In this document: piece by piece, positions 15,932 through 24,670 of the stretch
Numbering within the stretch: position 1 is the first letter of the stretch
Layout of the letters: every line of letters begins with the position of its first letter
NCBI GenBank assembly: GCA_034435955.1
Contig: DAOTWA010000053.1
Span: forward strand, 30,903 to 94,902
Direction of reading: 5' to 3'
DNA length: 64,000 nt
DNA from: DAOTWA01 sp034435955
GTDB taxonomy: Bacteria > Chloroflexota > Anaerolineae > Anaerolineales > Anaerolineaceae
Made by a program: the position numbers and the translations under genes
The notes under the pieces: generated by a model
The model's input: the letters and a program-made list of their open reading frames with translations, nothing else
Told to the model about the DNA's origin: nothing
Databases searched by the model: none

Positions 15932-17760
15932 ACGCACAGTCTGAGCGAATTTTCAACCCTTTTCGCCGTGTGTTAGTGCCGGTGATGGAAGGGACAGACG
16001 TTACCAGCGCCCTGGCTTTCGCCCGCCTGTTGGGCGGACGGGTTCATCTGCTGGGTCTGGCTTGCCTGGCCGAAGGAACTCCCCTTTCTTCTGGCACGCC
16101 CATCGCGCGCCGTTTGCGCAACTACCTGGAGCGATTGCGTGATAACGGCGATATCAAAGGGCGCAATACCGTGCGCGTCTCGTACAATCCCTGGCAGGAT
16201 TTATTGGCGTTTACCGCCGAGGAAAGTTTCGACTTGCTGGTATTGGAATGGCCAGGGTTTTTAGGCACGCTATCAGCGCCCCCGGCCGAGATTTTGACCC
16301 GCGTGCAGTGCGATGTGGCCCTGGTGCGCGGGCCTTGGAAGACGCAGGTTTACCCGCCCAAAGTGGTCATGCCCTTGCGCGGCGGGCCATACGCCGAGCT
16401 GGCCTTGCGCATTGGCCTGACGCTGCCTCACCGTGAGCTGCAGGTGCTCAATGTCGTACGCCCGGAAGCCTCCGGCGTCACCGAGCCCTCCTTTCACGGC
16501 CTGGAACGCATCTTTCCAAGCCTGCCGGAGGTCAAATATCAAAAGCTTGTCGCCGCCGATGTCACCGGGACGATTCTGGAAACAGCGCGTGAGGCGGACC
16601 TGCTGGTGGTGGGAGCATCGCCACGCTTCCTGAGCGCTGACCGCGCTGTCCCTACGCTGGCTGAGATTTTATTGCAGCAAGCCCCGTGCCCCGTCGTGGT
16701 CGTCAAAACCCGGCGGCCGTTGCCGGCAAAGTTTTCAGGGCTGGAGGGTGAACTGGCCGGCAAGGGCGCGATTTCCCTGCTGGTGGATAAATGGTTTGCC
16801 GAGAATACCTACCGGGCCGAGGAATTCGACGACCTGGACCGTTTGGTGCGGCTGAAGAGAGATCAAAACATCACGATCAGCCTGGCGCTGCCGGCCTTGA
16901 ACGAGGAGGAGACCGTCGGCGAAGTCATCCGCACGATCAAGGGCGCGTTGATGGACGAGGTGCCCCTCCTGGACGAAATCGTGTTGATCGATTCGAACTC
17001 CACCGACCGCACGCGCGAGATTGCTGCAGAATTGGGGGTGCCCGTTTACATCCATCAGGAACTGCTTCCACGATATGGCGCACGTCACGGAAAAGGCGAG
17101 GCCTTATGGAAGAGTCTGCTGGTCACCAACGGGGACATCCTGGCGTGGATCGACACCGACATTGTCAACATCCATCCCCGTTTTGTCTACGGGGTGTTGG
17201 GACCTATGCTGCAGGATCCGCGCATCCTGTTTGTCAAGGGTTTTTACCAGCGCCCATTGCGCACAGGGGAGATCACCCACTCGAGCGGTGGTGGGCGGGT
17301 GACTGAGCTGACGGCCCGCCCGCTCATCAATCTGTTCTACCCCGAGCTTTCAGGAGTCATCCAGCCGCTTTCGGGTGAGTACGGCGGGCGGCGCTCGGCC
17401 CTCGAGCGGCTGCCTTTCTTCTCCGGCTACGGCGTGGAGACCGGCCTACTGATCGATATGTTCGAAACTTTCGGCTTGTCCTCGATCGCCCAGGTGGATC
17501 TGCTGGAGCGTATCCACCATAATCAGCCGCTGGAAGCGCTCAGCAAGATGTCATTCGTCATCCTCCAGGCGGTGTTACGCAAGCTGGAAAGGCGCTCCGG
17601 ACGGCCGATCCTCGAAGAAGTCAACAAATCGATGAAGCTAATCCGTTATGTGGATGGGGATTACATGCTCGAGGTGCAGGATGTGGCGGAGGCTGAGCGT
17701 CCCCCGATGATCGAGATTCCCGAATACCAGGCTGCCCGCGCCGGAGTTAAATCAACGTAA
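15928..17760 (+). CDS. gpgS: universal-stress-domain / glucosyl-3-phosphoglycerate synthase fusion (GpgS-like)
   Basis: Residues about 1-270 hold two Usp-like domains (FNPFRRVLVPVMEGTD..., then PPKVVMPLRGGPYAELAL...LLVVGASPRFLS...PCPVVVVKTR). Residues about 310-600 are a GT-A glycosyltransferase of the GT81/GpgS type: ALPALNEEETVGEVI, the metal-binding DTD at 409-411, VKGFYQRP, GGGRVTELTARPLINLFYPE, LSGEYGGRR and GYGVETGLLID. GpgS joins glucose from an NDP-glucose to 3-phosphoglycerate, the first step to glucosylglycerate. Typical GpgS is about 320-330 residues, so the stress-protein pair is an added module. It overlaps the preceding gene by four bases and the phosphatase follows. Confidence 0.88.
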   Translation: MNAQSERIFNPFRRVLVPVMEGTDVTSALAFARLLGGRVHLLGLACLAEGTPLSSGTPIARRLRNYLERLRDNGDIKGRNTVRVSYNPWQDLLAFTAEESFDLLVLEWPGFLGTLSAPPAEILTRVQCDVALVRGPWKTQVYPPKVVMPLRGGPYAELALRIGLTLPHRELQVLNVVRPEASGVTEPSFHGLERIFPSLPEVKYQKLVAADVTGTILETAREADLLVVGASPRFLSADRAVPTLAEILLQQAPCPVVVVKTRRPLPAKFSGLEGELAGKGAISLLVDKWFAENTYRAEEFDDLDRLVRLKRDQNITISLALPALNEEETVGEVIRTIKGALMDEVPLLDEIVLIDSNSTDRTREIAAELGVPVYIHQELLPRYGARHGKGEALWKSLLVTNGDILAWIDTDIVNIHPRFVYGVLGPMLQDPRILFVKGFYQRPLRTGEITHSSGGGRVTELTARPLINLFYPELSGVIQPLSGEYGGRRSALERLPFFSGYGVETGLLIDMFETFGLSSIAQVDLLERIHHNQPLEALSKMSFVILQAVLRKLERRSGRPILEEVNKSMKLIRYVDGDYMLEVQDVAEAERPPMIEIPEYQAARAGVKST

Positions 17761-17789
17761 ATCCACCGCCCTGGGGAGTGTATCGGGTG

Positions 17790-18380
17790 ATGACCGAGCT
17801 GTGGCTGATACGTCACGGGCAAACGGATTGGAATCTGGAAGGCCGCTTCATCGGCCAGACCGATCTGCCGATGAACCCAACCGGCTTTGCACAGGTAGAA
17901 GAGCTTGCCGCTGGCTTGGATGGACGTTGTTTCAGCGCCGTGTACAGCAGCGATTTGCTGCGCGCGCGGCAAACCGCCGGGATTCTCTCCCGCCGGCTGA
18001 GCCTGCCGGTTCATTATGATCCACGGTTGCGTGAGATCAGCCAGGGCGATTGGGAAGGGGAAGTGTTCGAGAAGATCACAGAACGTTATCCGCAGGTCAT
18101 CGCTGCCCTGCAGACGGACCCGCTGCACGCCCGTCCGCCAGGCGGCGAGACGTTGGCCGAGCTGGATGCAAGGCTGCGGGCGGCCTTGGACGACATTGCC
18201 GCTTCCCATCCAAACGAAAGGGTGTTGGTTGTATCGCATGGGCTCGCCCTGGCGGTCGTGCTCGCTCACGCCCGGGGTCTTCCGCTCGAACGCGCGCGGG
18301 AGCTTGTGCCCGAAAACGCCGCTCCGGCCGTGGTAGCCTGGCCGCCTTCTGCCGGCTCAGACCTCGAACGGGGAGCCTGA
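17790..18380 (+). CDS. gpgP: histidine phosphatase, candidate glucosyl-3-phosphoglycerate phosphatase
   Basis: A 196-residue phosphoglycerate-mutase-like protein with LWLIRHGQTDWN (catalytic RHG), SSDLLRARQTA, the acid region LREISQGDWEG and the second His in VLVVSHGLAL. Mycobacterial GpgP belongs to this same superfamily, and the gene sits directly after gpgS, so dephosphorylation of glucosyl-3-phosphoglycerate is the likely role; sequence alone cannot separate it from other sugar phosphatases. ATG 17790 is preferred over GTG 17778 or 17787 because RHG normally starts near residue 8; GGGGAG lies eleven bases before. The next gene starts two bases after the stop. Confidence 0.78.
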   Translation: MTELWLIRHGQTDWNLEGRFIGQTDLPMNPTGFAQVEELAAGLDGRCFSAVYSSDLLRARQTAGILSRRLSLPVHYDPRLREISQGDWEGEVFEKITERYPQVIAALQTDPLHARPPGGETLAELDARLRAALDDIAASHPNERVLVVSHGLALAVVLAHARGLPLERARELVPENAAPAVVAWPPSAGSDLERGA

Positions 18381-18382
18381 GG

Positions 18383-20143
18383 ATGGCGAGACGGCTTCCA
18401 TCCGCAGCGAAAGCCATTGCCCACGAAATCCTCTTATCCCTTTACGGCCATGAAGTGGGTGAAAGAATCTACCGCCGGCTGGCGACATCGGTGGCCGAAG
18501 CGTCGCCGCGGCTCGCTAGGCGAGTGCGCAGCGCCCGGGAAGGCCAGCCGCTGGATCATCAGGACGCATTTCTGATCACCTACGGCGACCAGATGCGCAC
18601 CCCCGGCGAGGCTCCGCTCCAGACATTGGCAGCCTTCGCCCGACGATACCTGCGCGGTTTGGTCAGCGGCGTCCATGTGCTGCCGTTCTTCCCATCTTCA
18701 TCCGATGATGGCTTTGCCGTGGTCGATTACTACCAAGTGGACCCCGAGCTTGGCAGTTGGGATGATCTCCGCACCCTCGGGGAGGATTTCCGCCTGATGT
18801 TCGACGCGGTGATCAACCACGTCTCCAGCCGCAGCCGATGGTTTCAGGGGTTTTTAACGGGCGAGCAGCGGTATCGCGACTTCTTCATTCGCATCACACC
18901 GGATATGGACCTCACGCCAGTGGTTCGCCCGCGCGCCTTGCCCCTGGTTACAGCGTTCCAAACAGCCAGCGGGGAAGAGCGGGTGTGGACCACATTCAGC
19001 GCCGATCAGGTCGATCTGAATTATGCCAACCCTGAGGTCTTGCTGGCCGTCCTGGATGTGCTGTTGGAATACATTGCCAGAGGCGCGCAGATTCTGCGTC
19101 TGGACGCGATCGCTTACCTTTGGAAGCAAGCCGGCACGCCCTCGATTCATCTGCCCCAAACTCATCAGGTGGTGCGGCTCATCCGCGCGATGCTGGATTG
19201 GGTCGCGCCGCACGTCTTTTTGATCACCGAGACAAACGTACCGCACCAGGAGAACCTGTCCTATTTTGGCGATGGGACGAATGAAGCGCAGCTCGTATAT
19301 AATTTCGCCCTGCCGCCCCTCGTGCTGCACACTTTTCTGTCGGGTGACGCTACCAAGCTGACCGAATGGGCCGCCAGCCTGCATCTGCCTTCCACGGAAG
19401 TCGCTTTCTTTAACTTCCTGGCTTCGCACGATGGCATTGGCCTGAATCCCGTGCGCGGTATCCTGAGCGAGGCGGAGATCGAACGCCTGGTCCGTTCCGC
19501 CCAGGAACGCGGGGGGCTGGTGGGGTTGAAGGCGGAACAGGATGGGAGTCAGAGCGCTTACGAACTCAATATCAATTATTTTGACGCATTGAACGATGCT
19601 GCTGCGGGCGAAACCCTCGATCTCCAGGTGAAGCGCTTTTTGGGCGCGCACGCCATCCTGCTCAGTCTGGCCGGACTTCCCGGCATCTATGTCCACAGCC
19701 TGTTGGGTTCGCGCGGCTGGCCGGAAGGCGTACGCCAAACCGGCCGCAACCGGAGCATCAACCGCCAGAAATTCGAGCGCGATGCATTGCTGCGCGAGTT
19801 GAGCGACGCAACTGGAAGACGCGCACGCATTCTGGCTGGTTTTGAACGGCTGCTGCGAGTCAGATCTTCGACGCCGGCTTTCGATCCCTATGGGGAGCAG
19901 CGCGTGCTGAGCGCAGGCAGCGGCGCTTTTGCCGTTCTGCGCCTTCCGCCTGACGGCAGCCGGCCGGTGTTGTGCCTGCAAAGTGTGCTCGCTCGTCGGC
20001 AGACTGTGCGCGTAGATGTACGCACCGTAAAGAGGCGGCACGGCGGTTGGCGCGATGTGTGCACCAACCAAATCATGGAATTGGGCGGGGTCGCCGAGAT
20101 TCAACTGGAGCCTTATCAGGTGTTGTGGCTCCAACCCGAATGA
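18383..20143 (+). CDS. GH13_18 phosphorylase, probable glucosylglycerate phosphorylase
   Basis: The 586-residue protein has the sucrose-phosphorylase-type (GH13_18) barrel: LITYGDQM, GVHVLPFFPSSSDDGFAVVDY, MFDAVINHVSS, nucleophile Asp241 in LRLDAIAYLWK, acid/base Glu283 in FLITETNVPH and Asp350 in LASHDGIGL. A specificity region LLGSRGWPEGVRQTGRNRSINRQ follows near 445-470. This subfamily also contains glucosylglycerate phosphorylase, which makes glucose-1-phosphate and glycerate; the neighbours argue for that over sucrose. Start at 18383 is set by GGGGAG 8-13 bases before; the frame stays open upstream inside the phosphatase gene. Confidence 0.82.
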   Translation: MARRLPSAAKAIAHEILLSLYGHEVGERIYRRLATSVAEASPRLARRVRSAREGQPLDHQDAFLITYGDQMRTPGEAPLQTLAAFARRYLRGLVSGVHVLPFFPSSSDDGFAVVDYYQVDPELGSWDDLRTLGEDFRLMFDAVINHVSSRSRWFQGFLTGEQRYRDFFIRITPDMDLTPVVRPRALPLVTAFQTASGEERVWTTFSADQVDLNYANPEVLLAVLDVLLEYIARGAQILRLDAIAYLWKQAGTPSIHLPQTHQVVRLIRAMLDWVAPHVFLITETNVPHQENLSYFGDGTNEAQLVYNFALPPLVLHTFLSGDATKLTEWAASLHLPSTEVAFFNFLASHDGIGLNPVRGILSEAEIERLVRSAQERGGLVGLKAEQDGSQSAYELNINYFDALNDAAAGETLDLQVKRFLGAHAILLSLAGLPGIYVHSLLGSRGWPEGVRQTGRNRSINRQKFERDALLRELSDATGRRARILAGFERLLRVRSSTPAFDPYGEQRVLSAGSGAFAVLRLPPDGSRPVLCLQSVLARRQTVRVDVRTVKRRHGGWRDVCTNQIMELGGVAEIQLEPYQVLWLQPE

Positions 20144-20164
20144 GCGCTGAGGGAGGAGTGCAAC

Positions 20165-21442
20165 ATGCGCAAATCGGCAGCTTACCTGGAGAATATACCC
20201 ATCGGTTTTGTTTCTACACGCTTCGTGGGCACGGATGGCGTTTCGCTGGAAACGGAAAAATGGGCCAGCGTGCTGGAGTCGCTGGGGCACCGTTGCTTTT
20301 ACTTTTGCGGTGAAAGCGACCGGCCTCCCGATGTCACCCGCACGGTGCCCGAGGCAAACTTTAAACATCCCGATGTTCAGGCGATCAATGAGGCGGCGTT
20401 CGAGAAGCGCCGCCGCCCGCCGTCAATAACCCGCCGCATCCTAGAGATAAAGGACTATCTTAAAGATCACCTGGCCGCCTTCGTGAATGAATTCGATTTG
20501 CGGCTGCTGATTGTCGAAAATGCGCTGGCCATCCCGATGAACCTGCCCCTCGGTCTGGCCATTACCGAATATGTGGCCGAGACCGGCTTTCCGGTCATCG
20601 CCCACCATCACGATTTTTTCTGGGAACGGAAACGGTTCCTGGTTAACTGTGTTTGGGATTATCTGAATATGGCTTTCCCGCCTCACCTGCCCAGCATCCA
20701 CCATGTGGTGATCAACTCCTCGGGCGGGAACCAGCTCAGCCTGCGCACAGGAATTTCCAGTCTGCTGATCCCCAACGTAATGGATTTCGAACACGGCCCC
20801 GCCCCAGCCAACGGCTACGCCAGTGAGGTGCGCCGCAGCCTTGGCTTGCAGGAAAACGAGCGCATGGTCTTGCAGCCAACGCGGGTGGTGCAGCGTAAGG
20901 GCATCGAGCACGCCATCGAACTGCTCTCGCGATTGGATCTGCCGGTCGTCCTGGTGATCTCGCATGCATCCGGCGATGAAGGGTATTCCTACGAACGCTA
21001 CTTGAAGGAATATGCCCGGCGTCTGGGCGTCCGAACCCTGTTTATTTCGGATATCATTAAGGAGCGGCGCGGTCAGACGCCCGATGGGCGTAACATCTAC
21101 ACCCTGCGGGATGTTTATCCGTATGCCGACCTGGTGACGTACCCTTCCGAATTGGAGGGCTTCGGGAATGCCTTTTTGGAGGCTGTTTTTTATCGAAAAC
21201 CAATCGTGGTGAACAACTATTCCATCTTTGCCATCGACATTGCCCCCAAAGGCTTCGAGGTCATCACCTTCGATGGTTTCATCACCGATCAGACCGTGCA
21301 ACGGGCGCGTCGCGTCCTCACGGATCCAGACCTGGCCCGGCGTATGACGGAGAAAAATTACCAGTTGGGGCGGCGCTATTATTCCTACAGTCTCCTCAAG
21401 CGCCGCCTGGAAACCCTGATAACGGATTGTTTTGGCGAGTAA
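20165..21442 (+). CDS. GT4-type glycosyltransferase, candidate mannosylglucosylglycerate synthase
   Basis: A 425-residue GT-B protein. The N-terminal half starts IGFVSTRFVGTDGVSLETEKWASVLESLGHRC and includes HHHDFFWERKRF; the C-terminal half has LQPTRVVQRKGIEHAIEL and the signature YPSELEGFGNAFLEAVFYRKP near residues 320-340. It is distinct from the first GT4 of the operon. In organisms that make mannosylglucosylglycerate a GT4 enzyme adds mannose to glucosylglycerate, and this gene lies between a glucosylglycerate phosphorylase-like and a GH63-like gene, so that role is plausible but unproven. GGGAGGAG precedes the ATG; the next ATG follows the stop by one base. Confidence 0.75.
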   Translation: MRKSAAYLENIPIGFVSTRFVGTDGVSLETEKWASVLESLGHRCFYFCGESDRPPDVTRTVPEANFKHPDVQAINEAAFEKRRRPPSITRRILEIKDYLKDHLAAFVNEFDLRLLIVENALAIPMNLPLGLAITEYVAETGFPVIAHHHDFFWERKRFLVNCVWDYLNMAFPPHLPSIHHVVINSSGGNQLSLRTGISSLLIPNVMDFEHGPAPANGYASEVRRSLGLQENERMVLQPTRVVQRKGIEHAIELLSRLDLPVVLVISHASGDEGYSYERYLKEYARRLGVRTLFISDIIKERRGQTPDGRNIYTLRDVYPYADLVTYPSELEGFGNAFLEAVFYRKPIVVNNYSIFAIDIAPKGFEVITFDGFITDQTVQRARRVLTDPDLARRMTEKNYQLGRRYYSYSLLKRRLETLITDCFGE

Positions 21443-21443
21443 T

Positions 21444-23222
21444 ATGCTACCTGAGCCCAGCTCACCCTATCTGCAGTTGTTGAAAAATCGAGTTGATCTG
21501 AGCGAAGTACCCTTCACCGAACGAGGCTCCCGGCTCCTCGTTCTGCGCGAACCGTCCGGACTGAGCGTGCGGCTGGCGGAGCGCTGGTTTAAAGCCGATC
21601 CGCGCCTCTCGGCTTACCGGGAGCGCCCGCCACTGCTGCAGAAGTTCAACTTCACCGACGGCGACGGCAACCGGTTGGAATTTACCCCGATCACCTATCC
21701 TCATCGGGTGGATTTTCAAACTCAGGTGGGACTCTTTTCGTTAACCTTCAGCGATGCCGAGACGCTGGTCATTCGCCTGCCCGAATCGGCCTGCGGGATC
21801 ACCTTTCTGGCCAACGTCAATCAAGGGCAGACCGACCGACGGGGAGGCACCCTACATGTGACCGGCAACATCCGCCGCAATATTGCCTATACGACTAACC
21901 GCGCCATCCGCCGCAATGAGATTGGCCCGGATGGGGAGAATCATTTGAGCGTCTCCATCCAGGTGGCGGAAGGCGAACCTTCCGTGATGTTGCTCAACCT
22001 GACTCCCCGCCTGGGCTTCAACCGCTACATACCCAACGATCAGGAGATTTTCGCAGAAGCCGAGCGCCGCTGGCACGATTGGTTTGCCGCTGCCCCGCCG
22101 GTAGCCGAGCCTTATCGCGCCCAATACTACTTCGCCTGGTGGGTGATGCGCGCCGGACTGATTTCCAGCCGGTTCTACACCACCCGCGAGGCGATGACGC
22201 CTTCCAAAATTTATTACGTGGGGGTATGGCAGTGGGACGCGTATTTCCACGCCCTGGCTTACCGCCACGTGGACCGGCGTCTGGCGCAGGACCAGATTCG
22301 CATCATCATCGATCACCAGCGCTCGGATGGCCAGCTCCCCGATGCGGTCCACGACGAGGGCACGATCACTCACCTTGATTTCCCGGTCGATGCCGACGTG
22401 ACCAAACCGCCCCTGCTGGCCTGGGCGGCATGGAAATATTATGAGACGCACCTGGACAAGGAATTCCTGGATGAAATCTATGAGCCGGCAGTGCGCTGGA
22501 ACCGCTGGTGGTTTGAGTACAACGACCTCGACGGTGATGGGTTATGCGAATACCACCACCCCTACTCCTCTGGGCTGGACGACAGCCCATTGTGGGACGA
22601 TGGCCTGCCCGTTACTTCCCCGGATCTCAACACCTATCTGTACATGCAGATGGAAAATTTGGGCCGGATAGCCCATGTCCTGGGCCTGGAGGAGGAATCC
22701 CGCCATTGGAACTTCATGGCCAGCCGTTTGCTCAAGCGTATGAACGAAAAGCTGTGGGACCCTGAGGCCGGGCTATATTGGGCGCTACACAACGGCAGGC
22801 CGATCCGCGTGCGCACGCCGTTCAGCCTGTTCCCGTTGTTAACCGGCGCGCTCGAACCCAATGTGGCCGAACGATTGCTGGCCCACCTGACCAACCCGGC
22901 GTCTTTTTGGCCGCGGTATCCGGTGCCCAGTGTGGCCCTGGACGATCCCCAGTGCAGTCTCACCACCATGTGGCGCGGCCCAACCTGGGTGAACGTCAAT
23001 TACCTGCTCATGGAGGGTCTGGAGCGCAGCGGTTATCGCGATGTGGCGGACGAGCTCTGCCGCCTGACCCTGGACATGATCAGCCAGCGACCGGATATTT
23101 ACGAGTATTACAATCCGCAGGATGGCACTCCACCGCCCAAGGCGGCCACGACCTTCGGCTGGTCGGCGGCGTTGTTCATCGAATTGGCCATCCGCGCCTC
23201 GCGCAGCCTGGCGGCCCTGTAG
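21444..23222 (+). CDS. GH63-like hydrolase, candidate glucosyl/mannosylglycerate hydrolase
   Basis: A 592-residue (alpha/alpha)6-barrel glycosidase with a beta-rich N-terminal domain. Likely acid Asp265 lies in GVWQWDAYFHALAYRH, substrate contacts in DQRSDGQLPDA- and DDSPLWDDGLPV-type segments, and the likely base Glu554 in YEYYNPQDGTPP followed by TTFGWSAALFIEL. This is the pattern of GH63 members including mannosylglycerate and glucosylglycerate hydrolases. No signal peptide, so it acts on internal solute. ATG 21444 overlaps nothing but follows the previous stop by one base (TAATATG), implying re-initiation. It closes the operon as a recycling enzyme. Confidence 0.8.
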   Translation: MLPEPSSPYLQLLKNRVDLSEVPFTERGSRLLVLREPSGLSVRLAERWFKADPRLSAYRERPPLLQKFNFTDGDGNRLEFTPITYPHRVDFQTQVGLFSLTFSDAETLVIRLPESACGITFLANVNQGQTDRRGGTLHVTGNIRRNIAYTTNRAIRRNEIGPDGENHLSVSIQVAEGEPSVMLLNLTPRLGFNRYIPNDQEIFAEAERRWHDWFAAAPPVAEPYRAQYYFAWWVMRAGLISSRFYTTREAMTPSKIYYVGVWQWDAYFHALAYRHVDRRLAQDQIRIIIDHQRSDGQLPDAVHDEGTITHLDFPVDADVTKPPLLAWAAWKYYETHLDKEFLDEIYEPAVRWNRWWFEYNDLDGDGLCEYHHPYSSGLDDSPLWDDGLPVTSPDLNTYLYMQMENLGRIAHVLGLEEESRHWNFMASRLLKRMNEKLWDPEAGLYWALHNGRPIRVRTPFSLFPLLTGALEPNVAERLLAHLTNPASFWPRYPVPSVALDDPQCSLTTMWRGPTWVNVNYLLMEGLERSGYRDVADELCRLTLDMISQRPDIYEYYNPQDGTPPPKAATTFGWSAALFIELAIRASRSLAAL

Positions 23223-23620
23223 ACAGGTAGAATGCGCATCACGATCCCCTTCAGCGGGAGATAAGCCCCCGTTTCTTATAAAAATCTGTCAATTTGCGGA
23301 ACTTTTTCCGACAATCCTGCGTATTGATTGATAGAGGATATTAAAGCGCTCCTCTGGATGGAGAAAGCTTTGGTATGGAATTCCTCGCGGTTATCGGAAA
23401 CGGCCGGCAAATACCTGGCCATCTGGTCAGAGATCGTTTCATCAGATTGGACAATCTTTGCTCATCCGTTCAGTTGATGCTTTCCGCCGCCTATGGGGTT
23501 ATAAATAATGTAAAAGTCGACCATAGCTGCCGGCTGGTTACAGTTAGGACAGGGGGAAGCCGCCCGACAACCTGAACGGGACTGTGCGAGAGCGGCAAAT
23601 CGGGCGGTAGGAGGTGCAAA
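23223..23620. other. intergenic region with an ECF-type promoter and a doubtful short ORF
   Basis: The region holds the promoter at 23298-23323 and a 66-residue open frame (23375-23575, ATG start, no clear Shine-Dalgarno at proper distance, no recognisable motif), which I regard as probably non-coding. The rest is leader sequence to the small membrane peptide gene. Confidence 0.45.
23298..23323 (+). promoter_or_regulatory. ECF-type sigma factor promoter
   Basis: GGAACTTTTT (from 23298) is followed at +22 by CGTA (23320-23323), the classic ECF pattern GGAAC - about 16 - CGT. The same pattern with identical spacing occurs at 25401-25426, and both share ACAATCCT inside the spacer. It probably drives the small peptide gene at 23621. 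Confidence 0.6.
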
Positions 23621-23704
23621 ATGTTTCTCGTTTATATCGTGGTTGCCTTGTTCGGACTGCTATTTGGCGCCCTGTGTCTGCTGGGGTCGAAATCGGAAGT
23701 TTGA
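23621..23704 (+). CDS. 27-residue single-pass membrane peptide
   Basis: An ORF of 27 codons: MFLVYIVVALFGLLFGALCL followed by LGSKSEV. It is one hydrophobic helix with a short charged tail. A near-perfect Shine-Dalgarno TAGGAGGT lies six bases before the ATG, which is the main reason to believe in it. An ECF-type promoter lies about 300 bases upstream and a very strong terminator (23921-23956) downstream. Function unknown; small envelope-stress or transporter-modulating peptides have this form, but no homology claim is made. Confidence 0.6.
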   Translation: MFLVYIVVALFGLLFGALCLLGSKSEV

Positions 23705-23920
23705 ACGAATTTACAGCCAGTATGTTACTCGCCGCATCCATGACAGGATCAGGCAGGGATGATTGAACCGAGCGATCGGAGTTCCTCATCGGCGATTGGC
23801 ATTTGGCGTTCCGAAGTGGATGCCGGCCGATTAGGCTCCCGGCGGGACAAGCGTATCCCTTATCGTTGCTGTGTGCGAGGCAGCGTACATATCCTTGCGC
23901 CAGGTGCGCAGGCGTGACCG

Positions 23921-23956
23921 CTCCCCCGACTGCATCAGTCGGGGGAGTTGCTTTTT
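23921..23956 (+). terminator. strong intrinsic terminator (+ strand)
   Basis: CTCCCCCGACT and AGTCGGGGGAG form a perfect eleven-base stem around GCATC, followed by TTGCTTTTT. It ends the transcript that carries the small membrane peptide. Confidence 0.85.
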
Positions 23957-23978
23957 GCGAGGATAGAATTCATACGCA

Positions 23979-24006
23979 AAAGAGCCCCGGACATTCGTCC
24001 GAGGCT
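23979..24006 (-). terminator. intrinsic terminator (- strand)
   Basis: Read on the minus strand, AGCCTCGGAC pairs with GTCCGGGGCT (one mismatch) around GAAT and is followed by CTTTTGCG. It lies 40 bases after the stop of the exported-protein gene at 24047 and faces the + strand terminator next to it. Confidence 0.65.
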
Positions 24007-24046
24007 TATCCCTCCCATTTTCCACCCCGATCTTGCGTTGGCAAAA

Positions 24047-24670
24047 TTAGCGATCAGCGCTGGCGTCACCCGTCTCGGTTTCAGTCTCGGTTTCCATGGT
24101 TGTGTGCGCGTAAATCTGACGGGCTGTCCACACGTAAGGATAGGCCACGGTGGCAGTGCTTTCTACGGTGGGTTCGGTCGCTTCCGCGGTCTCGGATGCA
24201 GTCGGCTCCTCTGGAGGAGCTGCCATCCAGCCATGGACGCGGACAACCATGCCAACGGTGAGCTCTTCGGGTGTGGCCAGGGTGCTGCCATCCGCAGTTT
24301 GGAAGCGAATGACGGTGCCGGCGTTCACCACCACGGGAACGTCCTGGCCGAAGAAAGACTTCATGGCAGCGTTGCCGGAGACGACGTTCACCATGATCAT
24401 TCCGTCGGCCAGCGCGGTTACGTCGCTGATCGTGCCGAAGAACAGGAAGTTGCGCACCTTATTAGGGGAGTTGCCTTTCCCTTTGAGGCTTTTATCCATG
24501 TTCTTGCCCTTACCGGGGGGCACTGGCGTGGACTGAGGATCTGTGGTGGCAACCACATAGGGCGTTTTATTCTTCTTGCCGTTGGGCGGGTTCTTATCGG
24601 CAGCCATTGCGGGCGTCACAGAAACGAGAGCGAAGGCGATGATGAAAAGGATTGACAGTGATTTCTTCAT
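24047..24670 (-). CDS. exported hypothetical protein with Lys/Gly linker and Glu/Thr tail
   Basis: The 207-residue protein opens with a clear signal peptide (MKKSLSILFIIAFALVSVTPAMA). A Lys/Asn/Pro/Gly-rich linker (residues 25-70) leads into a small beta domain about 70-150 (FFGTISDVTALADGMIMVNV...VVVNAGTVIRFQTADGS...LTVGMVVRVHGW), which resembles DUF5666/OB-like domains. The tail is Thr/Glu-rich (TASETAEATEPT... and TETETETETG). AAAGGA lies eight bases before the ATG. The promoter region carries three 11-bp spaced repeats, so an OmpR-type regulator may control it. Function unknown. Confidence 0.75.
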   Translation of the reverse strand: MKKSLSILFIIAFALVSVTPAMAADKNPPNGKKNKTPYVVATTDPQSTPVPPGKGKNMDKSLKGKGNSPNKVRNFLFFGTISDVTALADGMIMVNVVSGNAAMKSFFGQDVPVVVNAGTVIRFQTADGSTLATPEELTVGMVVRVHGWMAAPPEEPTASETAEATEPTVESTATVAYPYVWTARQIYAHTTMETETETETGDASADR

